The position numbers and the translations under genes are program-made. The notes beneath the pieces are model-generated. The model saw only the letters and a program-made list of their open reading frames with translations. It was not told the DNA's origin and ran no database searches. Shown one piece after another: positions 13,153 to 25,480 of a stretch of DNA of 64,000 nt (within the stretch, counting starts at the first letter, position 1; every line of letters starts with the position of its first letter). The stretch is from Hemibagrus wyckioides (taxonomy: Eukaryota; Chordata; Actinopteri; Siluriformes; Bagridae), in the NCBI RefSeq assembly GCF_019097595.1, contig NC_080717.1, forward strand, positions 7,342,001-7,406,000, in the 5' to 3' direction.

Positions 13153-13612
13153 TATCACATAAACAGCACAAAATACTACACCAGATATTGACTGACCAAG
13201 AAGGAAAAAGCAAGCAAAACAACATTCATATCTTCGATCTGGTAGAGCATGTGCATGGCAGTTCCATGCCTGAGTTCATGGAACAGTTACTGAAAATCAC
13301 TCTCTATGCCTGCTGCAATTGATTTGCAGATAGATCAGGCTTCATAGAGCATTAGAGCTGAAGCTGAAACCAGGACCAACCTCTGAGAATGGTAATTGTG
13401 AACTTTGTTCAATGCATGTTAAAGTTGAAGAAACACTACCAGATGCTGCCATTTCATCATCACATACTTGACCAAAATGAGTATCTACTGGGTCTCTGGA
13501 TCTTGGATATAATGGTGTGCATGAAAAGTAGCAGAGAATTTGAGGAGGGAATACCTGGTCATAGTGCTAATAAGGTGGAGATTAAAATGCGTTATAGTGG
13601 AGGAAAACTCTG

Positions 13613-13812
13613 CCTCTGGGTGGTCCCGCGCTCTCATTGCCACGGCCCGGGTTCGATTTCGGGGCAGGGAGCTAACCCAGCTACTGAAGAGTTAACTCTC
13701 AGTGCCGGTCCCAAGCCCGGATTAAATGGGAGGGTCGTGTCAGGAAGTCAAAACATGCGGACCAAATGATCCACTGTGGTGACCCCGACTAGGGAGCAGC
13801 CGAAACAACAAC
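13613..13812 (+). mobile_element. tRNA-Glu-headed SINE with 19-bp target duplication
   Basis: The head (13616-13672) matches the tRNA-Glu(CTC) pattern: 'gcgctctcattgccacggcc' then 'cgggttcga', a perfect B-box core. Bases around the A box are deleted. The body runs 'gccggtcccaagcccggat' to 'ggagcagccgaaacaac'. The flanks are an imperfect 19-bp direct repeat (13594-13612 and 13813-13831, 17 of 19 identical), the expected mark of LINE-driven insertion. The host sequence is the L1 remnant. The same body occurs at 17211-17462 and, inverted with a different head, at 22243-22486. Confidence 0.85.
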
Positions 13813-14219
13813 ATAGTGGAGAAATACTCTGATGATCAAATCAGCTGGATAAGCAAAGCAAGAATTACAAGAATTTTGAATGAAATCATAGATATATTGG
13901 TGTGTGTAAATGGCTGACTGGATAGCGAACTGTGTAAGCTACAGTATGGACAAGATTTAAGTGATATAAAAGGATAAAACCTGAGCTATAGTTTATAAAG
14001 ACTAAGCTTTGAATCATTTTATCAGCTACTGTAAATCACTGTAAGTCTGTGGCTTCTCTGGGATGTTCTATTCGACTCCACTTAACAGTGTGAGACGTGC
14101 AGAAGATGTGCACAGCTCTGAAACTTAGTTATCTTATGTGTTTTATTTTACAGATTTCCCTAATTTCCTCATTGTGGTTGTCATGGATACAATATAAGCT
14201 AAAAATGTAGATAGAGCAC

Positions 14220-14940
14220 GAATATCAATGTTAAAGGGATGGATAAGTAATCCTTAACACAAAATACCAAAGCTCGTGTTATATTTATTCAAGACACACA
14301 TTTATCTCAGGCAGAACATGAGAAGCTGAAAATACTTTCTGTAGTACGTATAGGCAGAGCCACAAGAGCCACAAGTCAGCAGTAAGCATATTATCTTGAG
14401 GAATTAGAATGGAGTGGTAGCACTTATCCAATATTCACTGTCTCAAGGAAATCGGTGAGGAAGAAAGGAAATATTTTTTTTTTGTTAAGGGAAAACTAGA
14501 ACACTCTCTAGAAGGTAGATTCATGTCTATGCCCCACCAGATAGCGATAAAGTGTTTTTTTTTTTCACACTATTTACATCATTTCTACAGAATCAGAAGG
14601 CACTGTGATTTGTGGGAGAGATTTCAATATGATACCGGATCATAACTTACACACAACAAGCCTCAAAAGGAATCAACACAGATAACCAAATTCATTCAGA
14701 CATTATAAAGGAGCAGGGAATGGTTGATATTTAGAGGGAGCTTCCCCCATTGGAAAAAAGAATAGTAAATTATTCGGCTTCAAATAATACAAATTCGAAA
14801 ATTGATTTTATGTTTATGAATGGCTGTGAACTTCATGAGACAGTAGAATGTAAAATTAGGCCGGGTCATATATCAGATCATAACGCGATCCATTTAGTTG
14901 TACATTTGGGATTTGGGTACAAACCACACCTGGAGCCTAA
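14220..14940 (+). pseudogene. L1 ORF2 endonuclease domain remnant
   Basis: In an active element this domain nicks target DNA to prime reverse transcription. Visible pieces are the N-terminal strand with 'THLS' (about 14285-14335), a 'VYAPP' strand (about 14525-14545), a degraded 'GDFN' region (about 14610-14635) and an open stretch from 14750 to 14959 containing 'DFMFMNGC' and 'GHISDHNAIHLVV'. The SDH motif is typical of APE-like endonucleases. Stops and frame changes separate the pieces, so it is non-functional. Confidence 0.65.
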
Positions 14941-15164
14941 AAGTAGGAATTCTAATTAAAAAAAAAGAGAGCAGAGTACAATAGAGATCAGAAAATATAA
15001 TGAAGACAATGATCCAGAAGAACCTAAACTTAATGTTTCTTGGGACGCTCTGAAAGCTGTTATAGAGGGGAAATGAATAGCTCTTACTGCTCAAAACAAG
15101 AATCATAAACAGAATACTTATCTTAATCTGATTTAAACTGATTGGAAGTAATTCAAATGACCCC

Positions 15165-15298
15165 TCTTTACAACAGTGATGAGCAGAAAAGAATCTCAGA
15201 ATGCATGTGCTAAACCTCGGAGCGGATGTGCTATAGTGGCAGCAGACCACTTCGGGTTCCACTACTTCGGGTTCAGTCAAGAACAGGAAGCCGATCTC
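15165..15298 (+). mobile_element. Fragment of a Tc1-like transposon (the 'tcctaataaa' family)
   Basis: The run from 'gatgagcagaaaagaatctcagaatg' to 'gttcagtcaagaacaggaag' matches the middle of a transposase widespread in teleosts; it encodes roughly 'EHLRMHxLNLGADVL..' in broken form. The upstream part of the same family is at 19735-20110, and deleted minus-strand copies are at 54590-54850 and 63057-63700. Only this piece remains here, directly abutting another repeat at 15299. Confidence 0.6.
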
Positions 15299-15500
15299 AC
15301 CCAGATGACTTTTGGAGTCTGATTCCTTTCAAGGTTTCTTCCTAAAATCACCCCAGGGAGATTTTTTTGCCTCTGGCTTGCTCATTAGGGATAAATGTAT
15401 CCATTTAAAATTTATATCGTGAATTTAAATATTTCTGTAAGCTGCTTTGTGATGATGTCCTTTACTAAAAGCGCAAATTAAATTGAACTGAATCTGAAGA
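15299..15500 (+). repeat. Teleost interspersed repeat, 3' portion, copy 1
   Basis: The sequence includes 'caaggtttcttcctaaaatc', 'ctctggcttgctcattaggg' and ends in 'aaattgaactgaat' followed by a GAA run (about 15494-15517). An antisense second copy is at 25268-25480, which establishes it as a dispersed repeat. The family name is not certain. Confidence 0.65.
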
Positions 15501-15517
15501 AGAAGAAGAAGAAGAAG

Positions 15518-16659
15518 ACCACAATAGGCTCATGAAAGTAGATAAACAAAAAATGGTGCATATTGTTTGCTTGATCATAAACCTCCTTCCCAGTTTCCTT
15601 CCAATTTCATTGACAAATAAAGTGCAAAACTGCTCCAGCATGGATAGAGCAGAACGACAAGGGTTATGACATTTAAAATCTGCCTGAAGGCCAAAACTGC
15701 ATTTATGTTGCTGTTACTTGCCTCCCTGTTAGCACTGATGAAAGGCAAAATGGTGTTTCTTGATTTTAGTCTTCAAAGGCTTGAAATTCATGTCCTATTT
15801 ATTACTACCTGCTTTCTAAACGAACACTATTTATGTCGCCACACTTCAAGGTAATTTGCTTACTTCAGCCAACTACTGACTAAATAAAACCGACTAGATT
15901 ATTTTTATTCACAAGAGATAAAAACAAGAATTCTTAGACGTGAATCAGATAGTTAACTGAGGAGGAGATTGACTAGAAAGATATACACAGACCATTTCAT
16001 AAAAAAATAAAAAAATAAATAAAAATGAGCAGGATGTTTAAGATTCAACAAATCTACTGCCATCATTGTAGTGAAGAGAAAAAAAAATGTCCTAGAGACT
16101 CCTACATTTTGCCCACAAAGAAAAGAAAAAAAAAAATGCATTTTCTATAAAAGTGGCTAAACATTGTGATGGAATCTAAAAATACACTGTAATCATAGGC
16201 TGTCATTACAAAAAAGGACCTGTAATTTGATTATGAAAGTCACAGGCACAGGAAAGTGGCTTGTTAGCCAAAATAATCTTGTCTTCTACAGCACCAGATG
16301 ACCAGCCCTGTGACTTTGACCCCAATAGACCTACCTCTTCTGTAAACATTAACTAATCCCTAACTTGTCCCCACTCCCACTACTTGTATCATCCTCTGCT
16401 TCATATAGTGCTTTGCTTGTATTTCCATATTTGTGTCACTTTGCAAAAAGGTATCTGCTAAATGAAATGTGTAAATGTGTACTAGCTGGAATATTAAAGT
16501 TGGGTTAAAAGTTCAGTTTAATGAATTTATTACAGATTTCTAACATCATAAACACCTACATATAGTCATTAATGTAGTGATTATACTTAAGGCAGAGGTT
16601 AACTATAGAGAAAGTTCAATACATTTTATATCAAAACGCTATTAAATTCTTGAGTGTAA
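15518..16659. other. Non-coding stretch, nothing recognised
   Basis: I see no gene. The last part (about 16435-16480, 'ggtatctgctaaatgaaatg') may be the tail of a SINE of the type at 17575-17760, but it is too short to be sure. Confidence 0.4.
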
Positions 16660-17205
16660 TTGGTCAGAAGAGTAGAGCACTTTATTAATCCCCAAGAGGA
16701 AAATTGGTGTCACAACATCCACAGCACAAGAGCAACAGAGTGGACTAAGACTTAACAGTGCACACAATTTACAGTCATGTCTGGGAACCCAGGGCCTCCG
16801 TGGTGGTGCATGTACCTGCACACCATGGAGTCAGACCCAGTTGCGGGATTCAGAAAAGCACTGCTTTATTTACATAAACACAAGACATGGGGAAGATGAA
16901 CCTTACCCTAGACATACCGTGGTTAAACTGACACAAAACTGAAACCTAACTAAACATGACATGACATGATAACCATGGGAAAGCTAAACAATGACCGTCA
17001 AAGACATGAACACCAGTGTCACTATTTATGAGGCTACACATTATGGTTAATTAGGAACAGGTGACACAACAGGATAGGAGAACAATGGGAAAGGCGTGGC
17101 AACAAAATACAAAGAAAGAAGCAGGTTTCCAAGGTTCACCTCCCAGCGCCCTCTCTGAGCCTGGCAGGGAACTGTCCAGCTGTTCCTGACATATACAAGG
17201 CACAA
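16660..17205 (-). repeat. Probable interspersed repeat(s), family uncertain
   Basis: The block starts with 'gcactttattaatccccaagagg', a phrase seen (antisense) at the ends of teleost retroelements. It continues with a stretch around 16787-17195 ('aacaggtgacacaacaggatagg', 'cctcccagcgccctctctga') of the kind that recurs in fish genomes. I cannot pair ends or find coding potential, so this is a resemblance call. Confidence 0.35.
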
Positions 17206-17210
17206 GGCCA

Positions 17211-17462
17211 TCCTGGTGGTCCAGCGGGTGGTCCAGGATTGTGCGCTCTCATTGTCGCTGCCGGGGTTTGATTCTCAGGCAGGGAGCTAAACTAGCCATG
17301 AAAAAGCACTGTCAGTGCTGGTCCCAAGCCCAGATAAAATAGGAGGGTTGTGTCAGGAAGGGCATCCGGCGTAAAAAAACCCCAAACCTGTGCCAAAATC
17401 AAAACATGTGGACCAAATGATCTGCTGTGGCAACCTCAGACAGGAAGCAGCCGATTCGAGCA
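17211..17462 (+). mobile_element. tRNA-Glu-headed SINE, second copy
   Basis: The head (about 17213-17275) follows the tRNA-Glu(CTC) pattern ('tggtggtccagcgggtggtc', 'gcgctctcattgtcgctgcc', then a B-box-like 'ggtttgattc'). The body has 'gctggtcccaagcccagat', 'gtcaggaagggcatccggcg' and 'tgtggaccaaatgatctgct'. It is more complete than the copy at 13613, retaining the A-box region and the 'ggcatccggcgtaaaa' segment. No convincing target duplication was found. Confidence 0.8.
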
Positions 17463-17574
17463 AGGCGATTTTTTATACACTAATGTGCAAATGAATTCTT
17501 GATTCTGATTGGTCAGACTGTGTAGTGCTTTGGTAGGACTATAATTTCGGCTATAACATCACAGCCAGACGTGG

Positions 17575-17760
17575 GAACTTAATGGCAATGGTGTTGGACT
17601 ATTGATTGGAAGGTTGTGAGTTTGAATCCCAGGTCCACCAAGCTGTCACTGCTGGGCCCTTGAGCAAAGCCCCTTAATCCTCAATTACTCAGTGGAACAA
17701 AATGAAGATAAGGGTGTCTGACAAATGCCAGAAATGTTTGATACTGCTGTAATGTAAATG
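17575..17760 (+). mobile_element. tRNA-derived SINE, second family
   Basis: The head is 'gttggactattgattggaag' followed by 'gtgagtttgaatcccaggtc', a recognisable anticodon-arm and B-box region. The body is 'caccaagctgtcactgctgg' through 'gggtgtctgacaaatgcc'. This is a widespread teleost SINE type. The 3' half of another copy is at 60238-60400. Confidence 0.75.
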
Positions 17761-19734
17761 CAAAATTGTTGGCAAATAACTGCAGTAAAACTTACCAGTA
17801 ATGCAAATCATGTTGTTTTAATGAAAATACCATTTTTTTTTTGGGTTAATCTGCATGTAGCTCTGACATTCCTTCTAACTGTAATCCAAGACAAATCACA
17901 AGTTTCTATTATTATTAAATATTAACATAATATATGAATATATAATTAGATCTAATTAAATAGTATTAAATAATAAAAATGTACTGATTCTAATACATTT
18001 CTGATGAACTGGGTAATTCACAGGGACTTGTATGGAAGACACTCCAAACAATTTCATTCCAAATGATCCAAAGGGAACCTCCAGTATCATAGTCAAAATC
18101 AGGTAAAAGTCAGATGAAGGGCAAACACACTCAACAAAGTCAAAATGAACAAATAAACCAGGGTCAAAACCACAACAACAATTAATGAGCATAAGGTTTG
18201 GGCTGATCACTAGAACAGGGCTAGGCATGAGACTTCGCACTGAATGAATGAAAGTCAGTGCATGATTGGGAACAGATGTGCCGAGTTAGTAATTGGATGA
18301 CTGTGATCTTGGATATGAGTCATATGACTGGTCGTGTGGCAGATTTTCAAGTTTGTTAGGGTTCTGGGGAATACAGCTCCAAGCAAAAGCAGTTGGTGGT
18401 GGAATGGTTTTCTTAGAATTGCTAAGATTCTGATAGGGGACTTGACTGTTTTATCATTAATACAGAATGTTGATGATTTCTTCATAAAAGACATTTTCTT
18501 CGCATTGATGGAAGGAATCTCAAATGTCAGGGCTTTGTATCAGTCAAAAATAAAGCTACATGATGGAACACTCTTTAATTTGGCAAATTACTATATCATG
18601 ATAGAAATAAAACACTTCTGGACGTGTTGCTATTGAAAAACAATCAGTGATAACAGGGTTTCATGTCAGGCCACATCACACCTCTCTATCATTTATTATT
18701 TTGCTATAACAGCAAGCCTTATGTTTTATCCCTTAAATAATATATGTACAGAACAGATAGAGTTGACTTTGCAAATTATTTAGTAACCTGTGATATCCCA
18801 TCCCAGGTGTGCCTTTTGTTATTGTAAGCTTATTATTTAAGCACATGTTTAAATAAAGTTGCTGCTTTACGACACAGTACATATGTACGTAATGGTCTAT
18901 ACTAGTATTTGCAATAAGAATACAGTCTACACACAGTGTTTATAATGGCAACGCAAGCATACACAAAATATATGGGGATTTTAAAGATCACAATTTATTC
19001 ATTGTAAGAAAAAGTAACTGTGCCTGCTAACCATTCTTGTCACCCTAACCTTAACCAATTATTATTCTTAATATGAGTTGTGAATTCTTATGAATTTGCA
19101 ATCAGGGAATGATGAGAATGTAATAAAGTAGCAGTAATAGAGTTCAGAAGGAAGTGTTACATTTCCACCCCCCCCCCAACTATAGCCTAAAGATTTCCAC
19201 ATTCAGAGCATGTCTGTGTCCTGCTTTGATCCAGGCATCTTCATTGCACACTCACACTCTGCTTGAACTTTTCTCTAACAGCAGAACCAGCTCTAGTCTA
19301 GTGGAGAACTAGCACTAGTGCTATAAACTGTCAGCTCTGATTAGGCCATACTGGGTCATCATTGGGTCTCCAGTGATCCATTTGCTCTCTGAGTAATGAG
19401 ACAGAACTTTTTCTTCACACACTCTCCTCCTTCGCTCACATGAAGATCAATTGTCTGTGCCTCAGAGCTTATAGATACAAGGTCAGGTATCATTTGAGTT
19501 AACCTTTCTAAAGGACCATCATCTGTCACTGTGGAGTAGTGTAGTGTGTAGGCTTCCTAGAGAAACCTAGAAATTGATATGGAGCATTTTTACACAATAT
19601 GCTGGTTGTTATTTTTGCTTTAGCTTCTCCAACCTGTCTACTATTAATCAATATAAGTGTGTGGCAGTCTGGGAAAATATCAGATGTCACAGTGAGCGTA
19701 TGCAGTATAATATATGAACTGCTACACTCTTGCT
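17761..19734. other. Non-coding stretch; possible decayed repeat at 18085-18370
   Basis: I see no gene. The part at about 18085-18370 ('caaacacactcaacaaagtc', 'gaacagatgtgccgagttag') has the flavour of a common non-coding fish repeat, but it has no ends and no second copy in the window. The rest is AT-rich. Confidence 0.35.
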
Positions 19735-20110
19735 CATTCAGCCAATCGTGTGGCAGCGGCTTAATGAATAAAGGCATGGAAATAGTGGTCGAAACTGGTC
19801 AGCGGTCATGTTCACATCAGACATCAGAATACAAATGAATTTGATCGCAGTGACTTTTACCACCATGGCATGGCTGCTGGCACAACGTGGGCTGGTTTAT
19901 GTATTTTAAAACTGATGAGTTCATGTGGTTTTTCAAGCTTAACAGTCTTCTTTAATCAGTATGGTGTGAGAAACAGTGAGCAGCAGTTCTGTTGCAAGAA
20001 GCACCTTGTTGATGAGAGAGGTCAAAGGAGAATGAGAATACTTGTTCAAGCTGACAGGAAGGCTACGGGAACTCTAGTAACCAACCTTTACATCTGTGCT
20101 GAGTAGAAAA
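19735..20110 (+). mobile_element. N-terminal fragment of a Tc1-like transposon ('tcctaataaa' family)
   Basis: The segment runs from 'cagccaatcgtgtggcagcg' to 'acaggaaggctacgggaact'. It matches the 5' leader and DNA-binding region of the teleost Tc1-like family whose ends read as ttattaggaacac. Open pieces remain at 19870-20106 ('ERGQRRMRILVQADRKATGT', the typical transposase phrase), but the reading frame is broken upstream. The next part of the family sequence is found at 15165-15298. Confidence 0.7.
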
Positions 20111-21689
20111 TCATTAGCATAATGAGCAAGATGTGCCTTTTATGGTTTATACTGATTAGCTGTTCCCTAGTCCTTCATTTATTTCATACTATTTAATTTT
20201 ATACACAAATATATTGATTTCTTATAATCTATTAATACTATCAGTTATTTTCTAATAAAATAAAGGACGATAGGTGAGAATAGAAATGTATGCTTGGATA
20301 GAAGTTTGTAGTTGCCACGCTCATATAGTGTATATAATTTGATTTATTCGTGTTTATTACATATTGAATTCAATTAAATCTGAGTTAATACATAGTGGTC
20401 TGTCTTTGACAATCAATTTGTTGGTGTCTTTCAGAGGAATGTGGATGGAATCTTTATTTGCAAGTTTCTCCCTTCTCACTTTTAGTTTTCCAAACTTTAT
20501 ATAACAGAAAATATCCAATAATTTCACCATGTGAAGGGTTTTCCCAGACCGCCATACAATTTGCGTCATTGTACGTGTCATTATGTCCTACTGCCTTTTT
20601 TTTTATAGCTGCTACTCAAAGTAAATAATAGCTGTGTATCTTAACAACCAGTCATGTCCCAGTGGGTTATTTTCGTGACTTGGTACTCATCAAGGGTCTC
20701 AAGGCGGTTTCTTCTGTGACAGTCATTTGAGGCATTGTGCCAACTGGTAACACATCTCATCATTACTGCCTAAGTGATTAGGCTGTCATGAAACAAATCC
20801 ATTATTCATCAAAAACAGACTGGAAAGAAGACGCCTAGATCTTGTCCTCTAGTCCAAAGAGAGATGCCTCTGATGTTCCTTTACAAGAACGAAGGACAGA
20901 ACAACACAGTTTTGTGTGATAGTCAGGATGTTCGAGTTCAGTGCCTGTGCGATTTGTGATTTGTGATGGAAAAAACTCATAAGTGCTTGTATTAATGCCA
21001 TTATGTTTCAGTACTGTTTGATAATGAAAAAAATAAAAAAATAAAAAATAAATAAATATATATAAAAAATAAATAAATAAATAAATAGATAAATAAATAA
21101 ATAAATACAATTTTTCAGATTGTATATAAATAACTTTTTATAATCACTAATTTCACCCATTTCAGCCCATAAACATTTTTTTTTAATGAGTAATTCTCAG
21201 AATATGGTGATAAACATGTCCCTTACATTGAAAATGTCATTTTCAAAAATTTCTACTAGCCCTAATTAACAGATATTATAAGCAATACAATTGTTTTGAC
21301 TTTTTAGTATTGTGTTCGTTTTTTTATCAAGTATCAGCTTTCAATGCTATTAAGACATCCCTTATTCATTTTAATGTCAGAGGCTAAACATTAAAATGCA
21401 GAAGAAAATAAAATTTGAATCATATAAATGCATTTAAAAGACCTTTTGTTGCTGTGTTTCTTGTCACTGGTGTCAGCTGTTATATATAAAAACGCTTTAT
21501 TTTGAAATTGCAAAGCCATTATTATTTATAGAAAAGTGCTTCCAGGGCAGAGTTCAGAAGAATTAGGAGCCATTTCAAGCAGCAACAGCAGAGTTTCCCT
21601 TTCCATGATATTTTTGTTATTAATTTACTTTAAATTGGCTTGTCATTTTCATTTTCTAGCTTCCTGTACAATAGTGTAGTATTTCATCC
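20111..21689. other. AT-rich non-coding stretch with low-complexity run
   Basis: I see no gene. An A/T-only run dominated by AAAT units lies at about 21027-21112. Confidence 0.45.
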
Positions 21690-21808
21690 ATACAGTACAT
21701 TCATTTCCTGTAGCACTAAATCCTACACAGGGTTGAAGGGAATCCTAGGGGAGTTTGGGCACAAGGTGGGGAACACCCTGGATGAGGTGTCAACCCATTG
21801 CTGGACAC

Positions 21809-21839
<31 letters not shown>

Positions 21840-22012
21840 ACAGACAATTTAGAGATGGCAATCAGCCTGTATACAATGCATGTCTTTGCACTGGGGAAGG
21901 AAACTAGAGCTCCCAGAGGAAACCCTTAAAGCACTGGAAAAAGCAGGAACTGAACCTCCAGAACTGGAGGTGCAACACAAATCTGCTAGCCACTTAGCCA
22001 TAGTGTGTACTG
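21690..22012 (-). repeat. Antisense V-SINE/LINE-like fragment with (CA)n
   Basis: Read on the minus strand it resembles the body of a V-SINE-type retroelement: 'gctaagtggctagcagattt', then 'ggagctctagtttccttccc', then a TG run and 'ccagcaatgggttgacacc'. A perfect (AC)n tract lies at 21813-21839. It is diverged, with no target duplication seen. Confidence 0.45.
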
Positions 22013-22242
22013 CATATCGCTAATAAAAATGTCACCAATGTATGACACTACTGACAATTAATAACCCTTGTGAAACAATGACAGCAACTTAAAGATCAAG
22101 ACTATTAATAATAACATAGTTCCAGATAGAACTTGAAAACTGCTTAATATTCCACTGTTTAACAATCACCATATTTTAACAGTGACCCTTATATTAATTG
22201 TGTAAATTCTAATACATTAGAAATTCTGTATCTGTTGATCTT

Positions 22243-22486
22243 TCAGCTGCTCCCTACAGGTGAGGAGTCGCCACAGCGGACCAACTGGTCCGCACAACAA
22301 CTTGGCACAGGTTTTACACCGGATGCCCTTCCTGACGCAACCCTCCCATGTTTTTTTTGTTTTTTTTTTATCCGGGCTTGGGACCAGCACTGCATCCAGT
22401 GGCTGGGGGTTTGGGCATTGGCTGGGAATCTAACCCAGGCCTTCCGCACGGTAGGCGAGAAACCTACCACTGAGCCACCAATGCCC
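22243..22486 (-). mobile_element. tRNA-Gly-headed SINE sharing the Glu-SINE body
   Basis: On the minus strand the element starts at 22486 with a tRNA-Gly(GCC)-like head (22413-22486). It then continues with the body found in the two Glu-headed copies: 'agtgctggtcccaagcccgg', 'gtcaggaagggcatccggtg', 'tggtccgctgtggcgactcc' and 'gggagcagctgaaag'. A/T-rich expansion occurs around 22350-22370. A 9-bp word (tgtatctgt) flanks both sides (22227-22235 and 22488-22496) and could be the core of a target duplication. Confidence 0.85.
22413..22486 (-). tRNA. tRNA-Gly(GCC)-like SINE head (not a host tRNA gene)
   Basis: The 74-base sequence folds as a cloverleaf. The acceptor arms GGGCATTG and CAATGCCC pair fully, the anticodon loop contains GCC (ctcgcct), and the D arm reads 'ggctcagtggtag', close to eukaryotic tRNA-Gly. 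The B box is 'ggttagattcc', with A where tRNA genes have C. It runs straight into the SINE body, so it is the element's RNA polymerase III promoter and not an independent gene. Gene finders may call it a tRNA. Confidence 0.8.
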
Positions 22487-22496
22487 TTGTATCTGT

Positions 22497-25267
22497 ATCT
22501 ATATTCACATTGAAACCAGAAGTGGATGTGGTCCACCAATTTCAGCACTGACCATATGATGCATAAATTCTGGCTTCAACTCCATCACTCAAGTTCATAA
22601 TTGGTCTCAGTTTGAATTTTTTTCAAAAGTTTTTATTTTTATTTATTTATTTATTTCATTTTTTTTTTTTTAAACCCCACTCCTATATATTTTTTTGTTG
22701 GTACCCATCCATTATATTTTTTTTCTAACAAATATAACCAAAATAACACAGTCCCATAACATAATCAAAATAGCATTTTAACTTAAACCACCAAACCTTT
22801 AGTCTCAACAAAATTCCCTTATTTCTTACAAGAAACAAGTGTGCCCTATTCATATTTCCATAACATATCTTAATATCCGTAATACACAGATACATAGATG
22901 CACAGATACATACATACTGCACATAAATAATTCCCTGTATGTATGTAATACAGAAATCTCAACAAGGTTTTCAGAGATCTGCAAGATTTCCCATAGACCA
23001 TATTGCAGCACAAGTCCAAGGAAACCAGCATTGATTTTCAGTGATAACACACAGCAATAGTAAATTTCTGGAAGGGAGGACACTGCAGTAATCTTTTTAT
23101 GGCAGATAGGTTGAGAAAACACACAATGTATTAGTACTTAATTGTATTAAAGTGTGTGTCTGGAACACCTAAATTATATCTACAAATTTCGGGGGGGGGT
23201 AATCACATATTTGCATCCTGATATTATACACAAGGACTCAAAAAGACAAGAGACCCATGAATCTCTTAGTGTTATAAGGGATGTTCTATAGAAGCCAGAA
23301 TTAGTGGCCGTCTAATTTGCATGAAGAACTTCAATGTGACTGTTCATATGTTCATATATAAATATATATATATATATATAAGGTGCCTTTGTTTTGGGCG
23401 ACTTTACATCAGAGAACTGCATTGAAAACAAAGCACCACCGCATTACTCATCTTACACTTTCTCCTCATGTACTAATGAGGCATATTAAGTGTTGGTAAA
23501 ATCTTCCAGCGAGCAAAGCCACAAATAATATGGTGGTTAACCTAGAAGCTGAGCTTGAATGGTGGTTTAAATTGGCATGCTTTAAATCAAAACCAGACAG
23601 TCTAATGAAAAAAAAAGTCTGCTGTGTTTATTAGACCTCCCACTACGGTGTCTAGGCCTCTGACATATACGTGCTGTACTTTGTTCAAGTTTGATTTAGA
23701 CCACCAGGAGATTTGGCAATGAACCACAATAAGTTTCTAGGAAAAGTAAGGGAATAAGATATACATTTAAGCTACTTCTGTGCCTTACTCACATGAAGCT
23801 GAGTCACATGATTGCTTGCTTTAGCTGGAATATGACTCTCTATAAGCAACAATAGGGGAATGCATGCATTCATTGTCAGTGAAATAACCATAGGGTTGTC
23901 TGGAAAATGGTCTGTATTATTAAAGCCCATGACAAGGAAAATAGGTTCATATCTAATATTTGTCATCACGTTAAGATGTATGAGTCACCATAGTGCAGAT
24001 CATCACAATTAGTTCAGGTATAATGAGATAAATAAAACTGAATGGAAGGCATCCTCAAAAACAAAAACCAGACGTATGAAATATACAGAAAATACAGAAA
24101 AGCATACCTTACAGTTGAAATTTTAACACATGTGAATAAATAATTTAGAATAAAGGGAATGTATTCGAAACAAATACAAATACAGATACAAATAAGATGA
24201 ACTCTTTAGTTTTTTGTCTTCTAGAAAGAAATGTTCAAAAGGCATCTGATTGAGACTAGACATGTGCATCGGACTGGGAGCCAACAAAAATGTCACACAA
24301 ACGAAACAAAGTATACCACAAAGAAAGCTCACATTCATGAACGTGTATTTACTAGGTTCATGCGTTCATTCTTAGTAACTGCCTGGTCAGGGCTGTGGAA
24401 GTTTAAATTAAGATAAAAGATTGGCTTATATATATTTTTTAAAATAGCACCAAGTAAATTTGTTAGAAAATCTTGTGGCAGGTCTAAACAAAAATAACCG
24501 TGCAAGTAGGATTAAACTATCCTTTAGCTGAGACCAATTATGAACTGAGAGATGCAGCTGAGCTTGTGAAACCGTCAGAGCCAGAATTCACACACCATGC
24601 TGACAGAGCTGATGTTAATACCTCAGGGTATTTTTTTCAAGGTGTTTTCCAGAATTTCAGGGACATAGATGTCAAAAAAAATAATAATAAAAAAATAAAA
24701 CTTTAAAGTTTAGGACATACTAGAGTGTTCTTGGGCCCTTGATAAAATATAAAATATATATATATATATATTACTTTAAAAAGTATTTGTGGAATTTAAA
24801 AGTCATATTGAGAAAAAACCAAAAGACATAACGTCTGATTTTATGAGAAAACAGTCGCAAGAATAAAGTCACAGTACTTAAGTGCATAAGAATGATAATC
24901 GAAATTATTGATCGTGAAAGAGTGGAACTCCGGCATTTTCTGTGTTGAGCCCCCAAGACATACGGTCTCATACAACAAACGTAAGCCTTATTTCCGAGTT
25001 TATATTCCATAACACACCCAGAGCTCGACTGCTGAACTGAGTGCACTGGACTTACATCATCGCAGATATAACCCTCGACAGCCACTGCTTTCGATTTCTC
25101 CTTCAACAAGAGAATGTTTCCTCTCTGATCATTCTAATGCTTTCTACTAAATGAATGAATTTTTGCTTTAAAAGTCATTTCAAGTTCAATTTTTAGTAAT
25201 AAGCTGTTGCTGATGAACCAAAAAAAAAATAAGTATGTCCTTTTTTTAAAAAACAATATTAATGTAT
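22497..25267. other. AT-rich non-coding stretch, no gene recognised
   Basis: It contains (TA)n runs at about 23357-23381 and 24752-24771, T-rich tracts near 22616-22680, and no recognisable gene or complete repeat. Confidence 0.45.
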
Positions 25268-25480
25268 AACTTCAATGCAATTTTATTTGTATAGCATATT
25301 TAACAATAGACATTATCACAAAGCAGCTATGAAGAAATTCAGTGATAAGTTTGTCTCCGATAAGCAATCAGAGGTGATGGTAGCAATGAAAAACTCCCTG
25401 AGATGATATGAGGAAGAAACTTTGCGAGGAACCAAACTTAAAAGTGAACCCATTCTCATCTGGGGCTTCACCCAGATCCT
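25268..25480 (-). repeat. Teleost interspersed repeat, copy 2, antisense
   Basis: The reverse complement contains 'caaagtttcttcctcatatc', 'agggagtttttcattgctac', 'gctgctttgtgataatgtct' and 'caaataaaattgcattgaag', parallel to the copy at 15299-15500. The two establish a dispersed family. Confidence 0.65.

Larger units (their letters stand above)
12650..15140 (+). mobile_element. Decayed L1-type LINE, interrupted by a SINE
   Basis: An L1-like element is spread over about 2.5 kb in several frames. About 12880-13060 resembles the coiled-coil part of ORF1 ('FKTELRSDLAAFKEEF'). About 13180-13440 resembles the ORF1 RNA-binding region ('LLTDQEGKSKQNNIHIF', then 'MVIVNF'). From 14220 the N-terminus of an ORF2 apurinic endonuclease appears ('IFIQDTHLSQAEHEKL'). 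About 14600-14640 matches its 'GDFN' motif region and 14860-14890 its 'SDHNAI' catalytic histidine motif. About 15025-15075 resembles the following linker ('SWDALKAVIEGK'). The reverse transcriptase is missing. A SINE (13613-13812) is inserted between the ORF1 and ORF2 parts. Boundaries are approximate. Confidence 0.7.
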